Below, piece by piece: positions 1-6,433 of a DNA stretch of 6,433 nt (within the stretch, counting starts at the first letter, position 1; the number at the start of each line of letters is the position of its first letter). Where the stretch lies: positions 1 through 6,433 of the forward strand of contig PKXB01000220.1 of NCBI GenBank assembly GCA_003133345.1, given 5' to 3'. The notes beneath the pieces were generated by a model. That model had not been told where the DNA came from. It worked only from the letters and a program-made list of their open reading frames with translations, and searched no databases. Position numbers and translations under genes: made by a program. This DNA comes from Hyphomicrobiales bacterium (GTDB lineage Bacteria > Pseudomonadota > Alphaproteobacteria > Rhizobiales > Xanthobacteraceae).

Positions 1-725
1 ACGCCTGCCGCGCTTTCAATGCCCCCGTCACGGGCGGCAACTGCTCGCTCTACAACCAGCACCCCGCAGGCCCGATTGACCCTACCCCCACGGTCGCCAT
101 GGTCGGTCTGATCGAGAAACCAGAGCACATCACGACGCAATGGTTCAAGGATGAAGGCGACGCCATTATCCTGCTCGGGGATGTCGCTGATGCCAACGAC
201 CCGCTGCGCGGCCTGGGCGGCTCGGCGTTTTTGCAGCGCATCCACAACTTAAAGGCCGGCATCCCGCCGCGGTGCGACCTCGAGAAGGAAAAGGAACTGC
301 ACCTGGCCCTGCGCGCGCTCATCCACTCCGGCGTCGTCAAGAGCGCCCACGATTGCAGCGAAGGCGGCCTAGCCGTCACCCTCGCCGAAAGCTGCATCAG
401 CCAGCAGATTGCGCGCGAGACGCCGAGGCTGATCGGCGCCCAGGTTGACCTTACGGCGCTGGCGGCGACTCCAGCTAGCGCGCCAGCACTGCGCCTCGAC
501 GCCCTGCTATTTGGCGAAGCCCAGGGACGCGTCGTCATCTCGATGGCCGCGGTCAACGCCGGCAAGGTGTTGGCCCAAGCAAAGATCCTAGGCATCACAG
601 CAACGCGAATCGGCACCGTCGGCGGCGGGACGTTGCAAATCAAGGCCCTGGGGACGACATTGAGTTGCGACCTGTCGGAACTGCACGACCTGTGGTGGAA
701 TTCCATCGCTCGCGCGATGCGTTAG
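1..725 (+). CDS. purL: Phosphoribosylformylglycinamidine synthase subunit PurL, C-terminal part
   Basis: This is the last 240 codons of purL; the frame is open to the left edge, first complete codon at position 3. PurL makes formylglycinamidine ribonucleotide from FGAR, ATP and glutamine-derived ammonia (purine step 4, cytoplasm). The visible part begins with the family motif PVTGGNCSLYN, followed by DPTPTVAMVGLIE, then the C-terminal AIRS_C-type domain with the conserved AHDCSEGGLAV motif (near 347-377) and FGEAQGRVVIS (near 511-540). It ends with ELHDLWWNSIARAM. About two thirds of the protein lies outside the window, so I cannot say whether it is the small or the large PurL type. purF starts 19 bases after the stop, which suggests one transcript. 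Sampled GC is about 62%, lower than the genes after purF, and codons such as TTA and CTA appear here. From memory the sequence looks Verrucomicrobiota-like rather than alphaproteobacterial. The family call is firm; the lineage is inference. Confidence 0.95.
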   Translation, partial: ACRAFNAPVTGGNCSLYNQHPAGPIDPTPTVAMVGLIEKPEHITTQWFKDEGDAIILLGDVADANDPLRGLGGSAFLQRIHNLKAGIPPRCDLEKEKELHLALRALIHSGVVKSAHDCSEGGLAVTLAESCISQQIARETPRLIGAQVDLTALAATPASAPALRLDALLFGEAQGRVVISMAAVNAGKVLAQAKILGITATRIGTVGGGTLQIKALGTTLSCDLSELHDLWWNSIARAMR

Positions 726-744
726 TGGAAAGCGGACCTGGTTG

Positions 745-2181
745 ATGAATTATTACCCAAAACATTATTGTGGCATCTTCGGCATTTACGGCCATCCGAA
801 CGCCGCGGAACTGACTTATTACGGCCTTTACGCGCTGCAACACCGCGGACAGGAAAGCGCCGGCATCGTCACTTCGGACGGCAAACAGTTTCACGAGCAC
901 AAAGGCATGGGGCTGGTGTCGCAAATCTTCAAGGGGAACGTCCTGCACGACATGGTCGGCCCCATCGCCATCGGCCACACGCGCTATTCGACCACCGGCT
1001 CGTCGCACTTGCGCAACGCCCAACCGCTCACGGGTAGTTGCGCCCGCGGCCAGATCGCCATCGCTCACAATGGCAACCTCACCAACGCCGCCCAGCTTCG
1101 TGAAGAACTCGAGGCCAAGGGCTCGATCTTCCAGACCACTGTCGATAGCGAGATCATTCTGCATCTGCTGGCCCAGCCGACGATGCAGGGCGAGAGCAAC
1201 AACCTCGTGCGCAGCCTTCACCGCATCGAAGGTGCCTACTCGCTCGTCATCATGACCGAGAACGAGCTGATCGGCGTGCGGGATCCGTATGGCTTCCGGC
1301 CCCTTTGCCTCGGCCAGATCGACGACGCCTGGGTGCTGGCCAGCGAAACCTGCGCCCTGGATCTGATTCACGCCAAGTATGTGCGCGACGTTGAGCCGGG
1401 AGAGATTGTGGTCATTAACCGCAATGGGCTCTCGAGCATGCAGGCCTTCCCGCAACACCATCGCCGCGCCTTCTGCATCTTCGAATACGTCTATTTCGCC
1501 CGGCCCGACAGCACTATCGCCAATCGCAGCGTTTACAAGGTGCGCGTCGAGATGGGCCGGCAGCTCGCGCGCGAATTCCCCGTCGCGGCAGACGTCGTCG
1601 TGCCCGTGCCGGACAGCGGCAACTGCGCGGGGCTGGGTTACTCACTCGAGTCCAGGATCCCGTACGAGATGGCGTTCGTGCGCAACCACTATGTGGGCCG
1701 CAGCTTCCTCCAGCCCTCGCAGCTCATCCGAGACTTCGATGTGCGCGTGAAGCTCAACCTCATCGAAGAGCTGGTGAAGGACAAACGCGTCATTGTCGTG
1801 GACGATTCCATCGTGCGCGGCACCACGTCGAGAAAGATCGTGCAGATGATGCGCGATGCCGGCGCCAAGGAGGTGCATTTCCGCATCGCCTCGCCGCCGA
1901 TCACGCATCCGGATTATTACGGCATCGACACGCCGGAGCGCGACAAGCTGCTCGCCGCCACCCACGATCTGGAAGGCATGCGGCAATTCATCGGCGCCGA
2001 TTCGCTGGCGTTCCTGTCGGTCGACGGCATCTACCGCGCCATGGGTTTCGACAAGCGCGATGCGGCGCGGCCGCAATTCACCGACCACTGCTTCACCGGC
2101 GACTATCCGACCGCACTCACCGACCTGGCCGCGCAAGAGGCCAGCCCACGGCAGTTGTCGCTGCTCGCTGAAGCCATCTAG
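745..2181 (+). CDS. purF: Amidophosphoribosyltransferase PurF, apparent mosaic of two lineages
   Basis: PurF transfers glutamine amide nitrogen to PRPP, giving phosphoribosylamine, the first committed purine step. The protein has 478 residues, normal for the family. An N-terminal nucleophile glutaminase domain starts at Cys9 (CGIFGIYGH), so an 8-residue propeptide must be removed. GHTRYSTTG and AHNGNLTN follow. The phosphoribosyltransferase domain carries the PRPP loop VVDDSIVRGTTS, with the Asp pair at 353-354. I chose ATG 745 because GGA at 734-736 lies 8 bases upstream; the adjoining TTG 742 is also in frame. Up to about residue 352 the protein resembles Verrucomicrobiota-type PurF. From about residue 364 it resembles alphaproteobacterial PurF (KIVQMMRDAGAKEVHF, ASPPITHPDYYGID, FTDHCFTGDYP, final RQLSLLAEA). 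Of the four cysteines that bind 4Fe-4S in the Bacillus enzyme, only the CIFEY Cys244 and the Cys of DHCFTGDYP are present, so a cluster is unlikely. Function is certain; the mosaic reading rests on remembered homologues. Confidence 0.96.
   Translation: MNYYPKHYCGIFGIYGHPNAAELTYYGLYALQHRGQESAGIVTSDGKQFHEHKGMGLVSQIFKGNVLHDMVGPIAIGHTRYSTTGSSHLRNAQPLTGSCARGQIAIAHNGNLTNAAQLREELEAKGSIFQTTVDSEIILHLLAQPTMQGESNNLVRSLHRIEGAYSLVIMTENELIGVRDPYGFRPLCLGQIDDAWVLASETCALDLIHAKYVRDVEPGEIVVINRNGLSSMQAFPQHHRRAFCIFEYVYFARPDSTIANRSVYKVRVEMGRQLAREFPVAADVVVPVPDSGNCAGLGYSLESRIPYEMAFVRNHYVGRSFLQPSQLIRDFDVRVKLNLIEELVKDKRVIVVDDSIVRGTTSRKIVQMMRDAGAKEVHFRIASPPITHPDYYGIDTPERDKLLAATHDLEGMRQFIGADSLAFLSVDGIYRAMGFDKRDAARPQFTDHCFTGDYPTALTDLAAQEASPRQLSLLAEAI
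1795..1860 (+). other. Probable lineage junction inside purF
   Basis: This stretch encodes the PRPP-binding motif VVDDSIVRGTTS and the start of the next helix. Protein features upstream look like one phylum and those downstream like another. The PRPP loop is the most conserved part of PurF at both protein and DNA level, so it is where two unrelated genomes could share an exact run of bases. That makes it a natural place for either assembly mis-joining or homologous recombination. The frame is intact across it. I cannot place the breakpoint to the base without aligned homologues. Confidence 0.55.
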
Positions 2182-2203
2182 GCTTTTGCGCTAGCGTTAC
2201 CGC

Positions 2204-2944
2204 ATGTCAAAACCCCTCGCCGACCGTATCGCGCTCATCACCGGCGCCTCGCGCGGCATCGGCGCGGCGCTTGCGTTGCAGCTCGCGCAAGCAGGCAGCC
2301 ACGTGGTGGCGGTGGCGCGCACGGTGGGCGGACTGGAGGAGCTCGACGATAAGATCAAGGCGGCCGGCGGCTCCGCCACGCTGGTGCCGCTGGATGTGAA
2401 AGATTCAGACGGCATCGCGCGGCTCGCGCTCGCGCTCAACGAGCGCTATGGCCGCCTCGACGTGCTGATCGGCAATGCCGGCATTCTCGGGCCGCTGTCG
2501 CCGCTCGGCCATGTCGAGCCGAAGGACTGGGACAATCTGGTTGCCGTCAACGTCACCGCCAATTGGCAGCTTATCCGCACCATGGATCCGCTGCTCAAGG
2601 CGGCGCCCGCCGGCCGCGCGGTGTTTCTCACCTCCGCCGTCGCCTACAAGGGCCGCGCCTATTGGGGGCCCTATGCGGCATCGAAAGCCGCGCTCGATGC
2701 GCTGGTGCGCGCTTATGCGGCGGAATGCGCGACCACGAAAGTTTGCGCCAATCTGTTCGCCCCGGGCCCGACCCGCACCCGCATGTATTTGGGCGCCTTT
2801 CCCGGCATCGATCCGCTGACGCGGCCGACGCCGGAAGCGGTGGCTAAAGCGATCGTGCCGCTGTGCCTGCCCGATTGCGCGCAGACCGGAAAAATCTACG
2901 ATTTCCGCACGAGGAAGTTCTTGGAATTTCGGACGCCGGCTTGA
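2204..2944 (+). CDS. Short-chain dehydrogenase/reductase (SDR) family oxidoreductase
   Basis: This 246-residue protein has the size of a classical SDR, a cytoplasmic Rossmann-fold NAD(P)-dependent oxidoreductase. The cofactor glycine motif is TGASRGIG (13-20). Asp64 (PLDV) contacts adenine in relatives, NAG is at 91-93, and the catalytic set is Asn116, Ser144, Tyr157 and Lys161 (YAASK), all present. Arg17 and Arg39 after the second strand favour NADP(H) over NAD(H). The substrate cannot be read from the sequence; annotation as 3-ketoacyl-ACP reductase would be a guess. It begins 22 bases after the purF stop and so is probably co-transcribed with it. From memory, an SDR directly after purF is usual in Bradyrhizobium and relatives, which assigns this side of the window to that group. 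No strong Shine-Dalgarno sequence precedes the ATG, but the start fits the usual short N-terminus before the first beta strand. Sampled lines here reach 68-73% GC. Confidence 0.93.
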   Translation: MSKPLADRIALITGASRGIGAALALQLAQAGSHVVAVARTVGGLEELDDKIKAAGGSATLVPLDVKDSDGIARLALALNERYGRLDVLIGNAGILGPLSPLGHVEPKDWDNLVAVNVTANWQLIRTMDPLLKAAPAGRAVFLTSAVAYKGRAYWGPYAASKAALDALVRAYAAECATTKVCANLFAPGPTRTRMYLGAFPGIDPLTRPTPEAVAKAIVPLCLPDCAQTGKIYDFRTRKFLEFRTPA

Positions 2945-2973
2945 TCCTTCTCCCCGCGCGCGGGGAGAGGTGT
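2945..2973. terminator. Palindrome between convergent genes, likely bidirectional terminator
   Basis: The 29 bases between the SDR stop and the der stop hold a perfect inverted repeat at 2949-2968 (tctccccgcg and its reverse complement). It can form a very stable GC hairpin on either strand, with the central bases unpaired as loop. No clear T-run follows on either side, so intrinsic termination is not proven. From memory, CTCCCC-GGGGAG palindromes of this kind recur between genes in Bradyrhizobium and relatives, so this may be one copy of a dispersed family. Confidence 0.55.
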
Positions 2974-4338
2974 TCAGTGTTTGCGCTTCGCGCGCCCTTT
3001 GAACGGATTGCCCTTCTCGCGCAGCGTCAGGCGGATCGGCGTGCCGGGCAGCGCGAAGCTCTCGCGCAGCGAATTCACCAGATAGCGCTTGTAGGCGTCG
3101 GGCAGCGCATCGGCGCGGGTGCAGAACAGCACGAAGCTCGGTGGTCTCGCTTTTGCCTGCGTGATGTAATTGAGCCTGAGCCTACGCCCCGACACCGCCG
3201 GCGGCGGATGCGCGTCAACCGCGTGCTCGAACCAGCGATTGAGCGCAGCCGTCGGAATGCGCTTATTCCAGATCGCGAAGGCATCGACGATCGCCTGCAT
3301 CAGGCGGTCGAGGCCTTCCCCGGTCATGGCGGACACCGCCGCCAGCGGCACGCCCTTCATCTGCTTGAGCTTCTCGTCGGCCTGCTCGCGCAGCTTGCCG
3401 ATGGCGCCCGCGGTCTTTTCCTTCAGGTCCCATTTATTGACCGCGATAACGATGGCGCGGCCTTCCTGCTCGACCAGATCAGCGATGCGCTGGTCCTGCT
3501 CCTCGAACGCGTTTTCGACGTCGAGCAGCACCACCACCACCTCGGCAAAGCGCACCGCATTGAGCGCGTCGGCGACCGAAAGCTTTTCCAACTTCTCATC
3601 GACGCGCGCCCGGCGCCGAATGCCGGCGGTGTCGTGGATGCGGAATTTCTGGCCGTGCCAATCGAGATCGACCGCGATGGCGTCGCGGGTGGTGCCGGCC
3701 TCCGGCGCGGTGAGCAGCCGCTCCTCGCCGATCAGCCGGTTGACCAAAGTTGACTTGCCGGCATTCGGGCGCCCGACAATGGCAACCCGGATCGGATGCG
3801 GGCCGGATGGCTCGGACGCCGCTTCGATCTGCGCCGCGGTGCGTTCCGGCAAGGCCACGCGCAGCGCGTCGTAGAGATCGGCCAGGCCTTCGTTGTGTTC
3901 AGCGGAAATCGCTACCGGGTCGCCGAGGCCGAGCGCGTAGGCGTCCAGTCTTCCGGCTTCGCCGGCGGTGCCTTCCATCTTGTTGGCGATCAGCACGCTC
4001 GGCTTGCCCGACTTGCGGACGAGTTCGGCGAAAACTTGGTCCACCCCAGTAGGACCGCTGCGCGCGTCGATCATGAAGAAGATCGCATCGGCCTGCGCCA
4101 TCGCTGTCTCTGTCTGCGCCCGCATGCGGCCGGTAAGGCTCTCGGGCGCGGACTCCTCAAGTCCCGCGGTATCGATCACGGTGAAATCGAGATCGCCGAG
4201 CCGGCCCTCGCCTTCGCGGCGGTCGCGCGTCACGCCCGGCCGGTCGTCGACCAAAGCGGTACGCCGGCCGACCAGCCGGTTGAACAATGTCGACTTGCCT
4301 ACATTGGGGCGGCCGACGATGGCAATGGTGAAGCTCAT
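2974..4338 (-). CDS. der: Ribosome-associated double GTPase Der (EngA)
   Basis: Der has two GTPase domains in tandem and a C-terminal KH-like domain; it acts in late assembly of the 50S ribosomal subunit and is essential in most bacteria studied. The 454 residues match the usual alphaproteobacterial length. Domain 1 shows the P-loop GRPNVGKST (9-17), PGVTRD, DTAG (56-59) and NKME (119-122). Domain 2 shows GRPNAGKST (189-197), [15 protein letters not shown] (from 236), NKWD (301-304) and SAMTG (336-340). The KH-like part runs from about 355 with [13 protein letters not shown], and the tail is basic (KGRAKRKH). The first G4 motif has Glu where NKxD is the rule; I recall this in other alphaproteobacterial Der proteins. 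The ATG is followed directly by the [12 protein letters not shown] start expected for the family; only a weak GGAT lies upstream. It is the last gene of the - strand unit, 56 bases after the lipoprotein gene. Confidence 0.98.
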   Translation of the reverse strand: MSFTIAIVGRPNVGKSTLFNRLVGRRTALVDDRPGVTRDRREGEGRLGDLDFTVIDTAGLEESAPESLTGRMRAQTETAMAQADAIFFMIDARSGPTGVDQVFAELVRKSGKPSVLIANKMEGTAGEAGRLDAYALGLGDPVAISAEHNEGLADLYDALRVALPERTAAQIEAASEPSGPHPIRVAIVGRPNAGKSTLVNRLIGEERLLTAPEAGTTRDAIAVDLDWHGQKFRIHDTAGIRRRARVDEKLEKLSVADALNAVRFAEVVVVLLDVENAFEEQDQRIADLVEQEGRAIVIAVNKWDLKEKTAGAIGKLREQADEKLKQMKGVPLAAVSAMTGEGLDRLMQAIVDAFAIWNKRIPTAALNRWFEHAVDAHPPPAVSGRRLRLNYITQAKARPPSFVLFCTRADALPDAYKRYLVNSLRESFALPGTPIRLTLREKGNPFKGRAKRKH

Positions 4339-4394
4339 GGGCAGCGATCCGGCCCGCGCAAAGCGAAAGACGCTCTCTTAACCTGACAGGGGCG

Positions 4395-4943
4395 TCAGCG
4401 CGAGAAGGTGCCGGGCGGCGGCGCCGACGGCCAGGGGTCGGTGCTCGTACTTTGCCCGGACGCCGGCTGCTGCGGAGTCGTGCCCGGCCAGGGCGCCGTT
4501 TGCTGTTGGCCGCTGCCTTGGCCCTGGGCCGCCGGCTGCACGGTGATTTGCGTGGGCGGACGGGTTGCCGTGCGCGGCTTCGGCTTGCGCTTCGGTTTTG
4601 CCTTGGGCTCTGCCGCCGGCTCGATCGCGGCGGTCTTGGCTGACGGCGCGGGCGCGGCGGTCTTGTCGCCGGGCGTTGCCGCGGCAGCGCCGGCTGGCTC
4701 CGCCGCCGGCGCTTGCGCGGTCTCCGGCTGCGGCTGATTGCCCTTCATATATTCGGGCGGAATTCCTTGCGAGACGCCCGGCACGCCCTGCGGGAACAGA
4801 TCTTTGCGCTCGCCGGGCAGTTTCTTCTTGTCGTTGAGATGGAGGAAGTCGAACTTGTCCATGTCGAAATCCTCGCAACCGGCGAGAACCGGCGCGAGCG
4901 CGACCAGTCCGACCAGCAACACGATGCGATGCATGCGGCGCAT
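4395..4943 (-). CDS. Small Ala/Pro-rich lipoprotein in the bamB position
   Basis: This protein of 182 residues has a clear lipoprotein signal: basic MRRMHR, a hydrophobic stretch (7-19) and lipobox LAGC with Cys23 as the lipidated residue. Residue +2 is Glu. Next comes a short conserved-looking part, KKKLPGER (39-46) and LFPQGVPGVSQGIPPEYMKG (49-68). The rest is low complexity: Ala/Pro-rich to about 112, a basic patch KPKRKPKPR (116-124), then Gln/Pro/Ser-rich to the end, probably disordered in the periplasm. The start at 4943 has GAGG (4952-4955) 8 bases upstream; an internal ATG at 4934 is less likely. It follows the YfgM-like gene by 10 bases and precedes der. In many proteobacteria the lipoprotein BamB, a beta-propeller of about 390 residues, sits here; this protein has no propeller repeats. 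The function is unknown; envelope location is well supported. I recall similar short proteins at this locus in Bradyrhizobium relatives. Confidence 0.85.
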   Translation of the reverse strand: MRRMHRIVLLVGLVALAPVLAGCEDFDMDKFDFLHLNDKKKLPGERKDLFPQGVPGVSQGIPPEYMKGNQPQPETAQAPAAEPAGAAAATPGDKTAAPAPSAKTAAIEPAAEPKAKPKRKPKPRTATRPPTQITVQPAAQGQGSGQQQTAPWPGTTPQQPASGQSTSTDPWPSAPPPGTFSR

Positions 4944-4951
4944 GGAATAAT

Positions 4952-4955
4952 CCTC
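4952..4955 (-). promoter_or_regulatory. Ribosome binding site of the lipoprotein gene
   Basis: GAGG lies 8 bases before the ATG at 4943 and overlaps the TGA stop of the upstream YfgM-like gene. This supports the 4943 start over the ATG at 4934 and suggests translational coupling of the two genes. Confidence 0.65.
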
Positions 4956-5607
4956 AACTCTTCCCGCCGGCGGCGATCAGCGCCGAGAGCACATCGGCGC
5001 GCGCGCGCGTGCCCGGCGGCGTCTCGCCATCGGTTGCGATCATGTCGATATAGCGGCGCGCGGCAGTGAAGTCGTGGTTGCGCCAGGCCGACAGCGCCAG
5101 CAGCTCGCGCGCGCTGTGGCGGAAGGTGTGGCCAGGCTCGGCGACCGGATCGAGACGGCGGCGCATGTCGGAAAGCGGCGCGCTGTCCACCATCAGCATG
5201 CCGGCGCGCACGGCGGCGAGATCCTGCAGGGTGGTCCCGAGCGAGGTGTCGGCGGCGATTTCATCATAGGCCTTCACGGCGTCAGGGCGCTTGGTTTGCG
5301 CAAGCTCGGCGGCGGCGCGCAAGCGCGCCAGCGTGCGATAGCCGGCCGGCGCCTCGGCGGCGATTTTGGCGAAGGCGGTTTCCGCTTCGGCGTGCTTGCC
5401 CGCTTCGCTCAAGCTCAGCGCGGACTCGTATGCGGCACCGGCAGCGGCGGCTTGCTTGGCTTGCCAGTATTCATAGCCGCGCCAGCCGCCGATACCGGCG
5501 ACGATCAGCACGGCGAGCGCGATGATATAGATGCTGTAGCGATCCCACAGCTTCTGCAGCCGTTCGCGGCGGACTTCCTCGTCTACTTCGTGAAAAATAT
5601 CGGCCAC
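4954..5607 (-). CDS. YfgM-like (TPR_21 type) single-pass membrane protein with periplasmic TPR-like domain
   Basis: From the GTG start the protein has 217 residues. A charged cytoplasmic N-terminus (ADIFHEVDEEVRRERLQKLWDRY) is followed by one membrane segment (about 25-42) and an Ala-rich helical periplasmic domain with TPR-like helix pairs, such as ALSLSEAGKHAEAETAFAKIAAEAPAGY. This is the layout of YfgM, which in E. coli binds the SecYEG translocon and the chaperone PpiD and helps envelope protein folding; the role here is inferred from that family. The frame also opens at TTG 5619, but that codon lies inside the ribosome binding site. GTG 5607 has GGAG 6 bases upstream and gives the expected ADIFHEVDEEVRRE start. 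The gene lies 111 bases downstream of panB and 10 bases upstream of the lipoprotein gene, which is followed by der, echoing the yfgM-bamB-der order of other proteobacteria. Confidence 0.88.
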   Translation of the reverse strand: MADIFHEVDEEVRRERLQKLWDRYSIYIIALAVLIVAGIGGWRGYEYWQAKQAAAAGAAYESALSLSEAGKHAEAETAFAKIAAEAPAGYRTLARLRAAAELAQTKRPDAVKAYDEIAADTSLGTTLQDLAAVRAGMLMVDSAPLSDMRRRLDPVAEPGHTFRHSARELLALSAWRNHDFTAARRYIDMIATDGETPPGTRARADVLSALIAAGGKS

Positions 5608-5718
5608 AAATGGCTCCAAACCCCGTTACGCCCATCCCCGAGCGGACTGCGACGTAACCTAGCGATGTGGCAGGCGCAAGGCAAAGCTTGTGCCGGACAA
5701 TCGTTAAGATTCAGCGGT
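5608..5718 (-). other. Intergenic leader between panB and the YfgM-like gene
   Basis: This 111-base stretch separates panB from the YfgM-like, lipoprotein and der genes, the longest non-coding gap in the window. It could hold a promoter for that three-gene unit, but I found no convincing -35/-10 pair and no strong terminator hairpin with a T-run behind panB. Only the ribosome binding site at its downstream end is clear. Confidence 0.4.
5614..5617 (-). promoter_or_regulatory. Ribosome binding site deciding the GTG start at 5607
   Basis: GGAG on the - strand sits 6 bases before GTG 5607, an ideal spacing. It overlaps the alternative TTG start at 5617-5619 and so argues against that longer version. 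Confidence 0.75.
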
Positions 5719-6433
5719 TTAGGGCTTCTTGCCCTTCATCGGATAGACGTGCTCGGGGCCTGGAAAAGCGCGCGCGCGCACTTCCGCTGCATAGTCGGCC
5801 ACCGCCTTTTCGATGCCGGGGCCAAGCTCGCCAAAACGCTTGACGAATTTCGGCACCCGCGTCGACAGGCCGAGCATGTCTTCCAGCACCAGGATCTGCC
5901 CGTCGCAGGCGACGCTCGCCCCGATGCCGATGGTGGGAATGCGCACCGCGGCGGTGAGCTTGCGCGCGAGCGGCTCCGCCACCGCCTCGATCACCACCGC
6001 GAAGGCGCCGGCTTCGGCCACGGCAATCGCATCCTGCTCGATGCGCGCCCAACCGGCCTCCTCGCGCCCTTGCGCGCGGAACGAGCCGAGCACGTTGATC
6101 GCCTGCGGCGTTAAGCCCACATGCGCCATCACCGGCACACCGCGCTCGACCAGGAAGCCGATGGTTTCGGCCATGCGCGTGCCGCCTTCGACTTTGATGG
6201 CGCCGCAGCCGGTTTCCTTCAGCACGCGCGCGGCGTTCATGAAGGCCTGTTCCTTGGAAGCCTCGTAGGAACCAAACGGCATGTCGACGACCACCAGCGC
6301 GTGCTTGGAGCCGCGCATCACCGCATGGCCCTGCAGGATCATCATCTCGAGCGTGACCGGCACGGTGGTCTCGAGCCCATGCATGACCATGCCGAGCGAA
6401 TCGCCGACCAGAATCACGTCGCAATAGCGGTCG
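5719..6433 (-). CDS. panB: 3-methyl-2-oxobutanoate hydroxymethyltransferase PanB, N-terminus outside window
   Basis: PanB adds a hydroxymethyl group from 5,10-methylenetetrahydrofolate to 3-methyl-2-oxobutanoate, giving ketopantoate, the first step to pantothenate and CoA; it is a cytoplasmic metal-dependent TIM barrel. The 237 visible residues start at [15 protein letters not shown]. They include the metal-site Asp of VGDS, the Asp of VDMPFGSY, the Glu of KVEGG, HVGLTPQ, the catalytic-type Glu of VIEAV, and IPTIGIGAS. The frame stays open to the right edge; compared with the 264-residue E. coli protein, roughly 35-45 N-terminal residues are missing, so the start lies beyond the window. A start at GTG 6415-6417 would cut into the first barrel strand and is not credible. 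No key residue is lost in the visible part. No panC is visible in the window. Confidence 0.97.
   Translation of the reverse strand, partial: DRYCDVILVGDSLGMVMHGLETTVPVTLEMMILQGHAVMRGSKHALVVVDMPFGSYEASKEQAFMNAARVLKETGCGAIKVEGGTRMAETIGFLVERGVPVMAHVGLTPQAINVLGSFRAQGREEAGWARIEQDAIAVAEAGAFAVVIEAVAEPLARKLTAAVRIPTIGIGASVACDGQILVLEDMLGLSTRVPKFVKRFGELGPGIEKAVADYAAEVRARAFPGPEHVYPMKGKKP

Noticed and set aside
640..1461. Open frame of 273 codons on the - strand opposite purF
   Set aside because: The + strand frame is unmistakably PurF; the antisense product has no motif and a composition set by the opposite codons.
2189..2196. 8-base palindrome cgctagcg between purF and the SDR gene
   Set aside because: Too short to be a terminator or operator on its own evidence; expected by chance in GC-rich DNA.
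2863..3753. Open frame of about 296 codons on the + strand opposite der
   Set aside because: It overlaps the SDR end and lies antisense to der, with an Arg/Ala/Gly-rich composition typical of a shadow frame.
4378..4878. Alternative - strand frame inside the lipoprotein gene
   Set aside because: It is a +1/-1 shadow rich in Arg, Gly and Ala; the lipoprotein frame has a signal peptide, lipobox and ribosome binding site.
5635..5690. Possible sigma70-type promoter on the - strand upstream of the YfgM-like gene
   Set aside because: A TTGCGC box can be found, but no matching -10 element at proper spacing follows; the match is no better than chance.
5074..6114. Long open frame of 346 codons on the + strand across the YfgM-like and panB genes
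   Set aside because: It is antisense to two well-supported genes, shows no recognisable motif, and crosses the intergenic gap; high GC commonly leaves such frames open.

Overview
The window is about 65% GC and fully packed with housekeeping genes. It contains no mobile element, CRISPR array, rRNA or tRNA that I can see. Genes on the + strand (purL end, purF, a short-chain dehydrogenase) converge on genes on the - strand. Read in their own direction, those are panB, a YfgM-like membrane protein, a small lipoprotein and der. The two units meet at a GC-rich palindrome near 2949-2968.

From about 1830 to 6433 the content and gene order fit an alphaproteobacterium of the Hyphomicrobiales, close to Bradyrhizobium or Rhodopseudomonas. 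The signs are the purF 3' end followed by an SDR gene, then convergent der, lipoprotein, YfgM-like and panB genes. From 1 to about 1800 the content looks different: a purL end directly followed by the first three quarters of purF, with protein features I associate with Verrucomicrobiota-like bacteria. Sampled lines are about 62% GC there, against about 68% in the SDR region. The switch falls inside purF, at or just after the nearly universal PRPP-binding motif (about 1795-1860). purF is therefore the item to examine. It is either a metagenome assembly chimera, which I think more likely, or a real inter-phylum recombinant gene with an intact reading frame.

Functionally, purL and purF are de novo purine synthesis steps 4 and 1. 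der is a double GTPase needed for 50S ribosome maturation. The YfgM-like protein and the lipoprotein belong to the cell envelope, and their position next to der mirrors the yfgM-bamB-der cluster of other proteobacteria. panB is the first step of the pantothenate (CoA precursor) pathway. I found no undescribed multi-gene system; the real anomaly is the mosaic purF.
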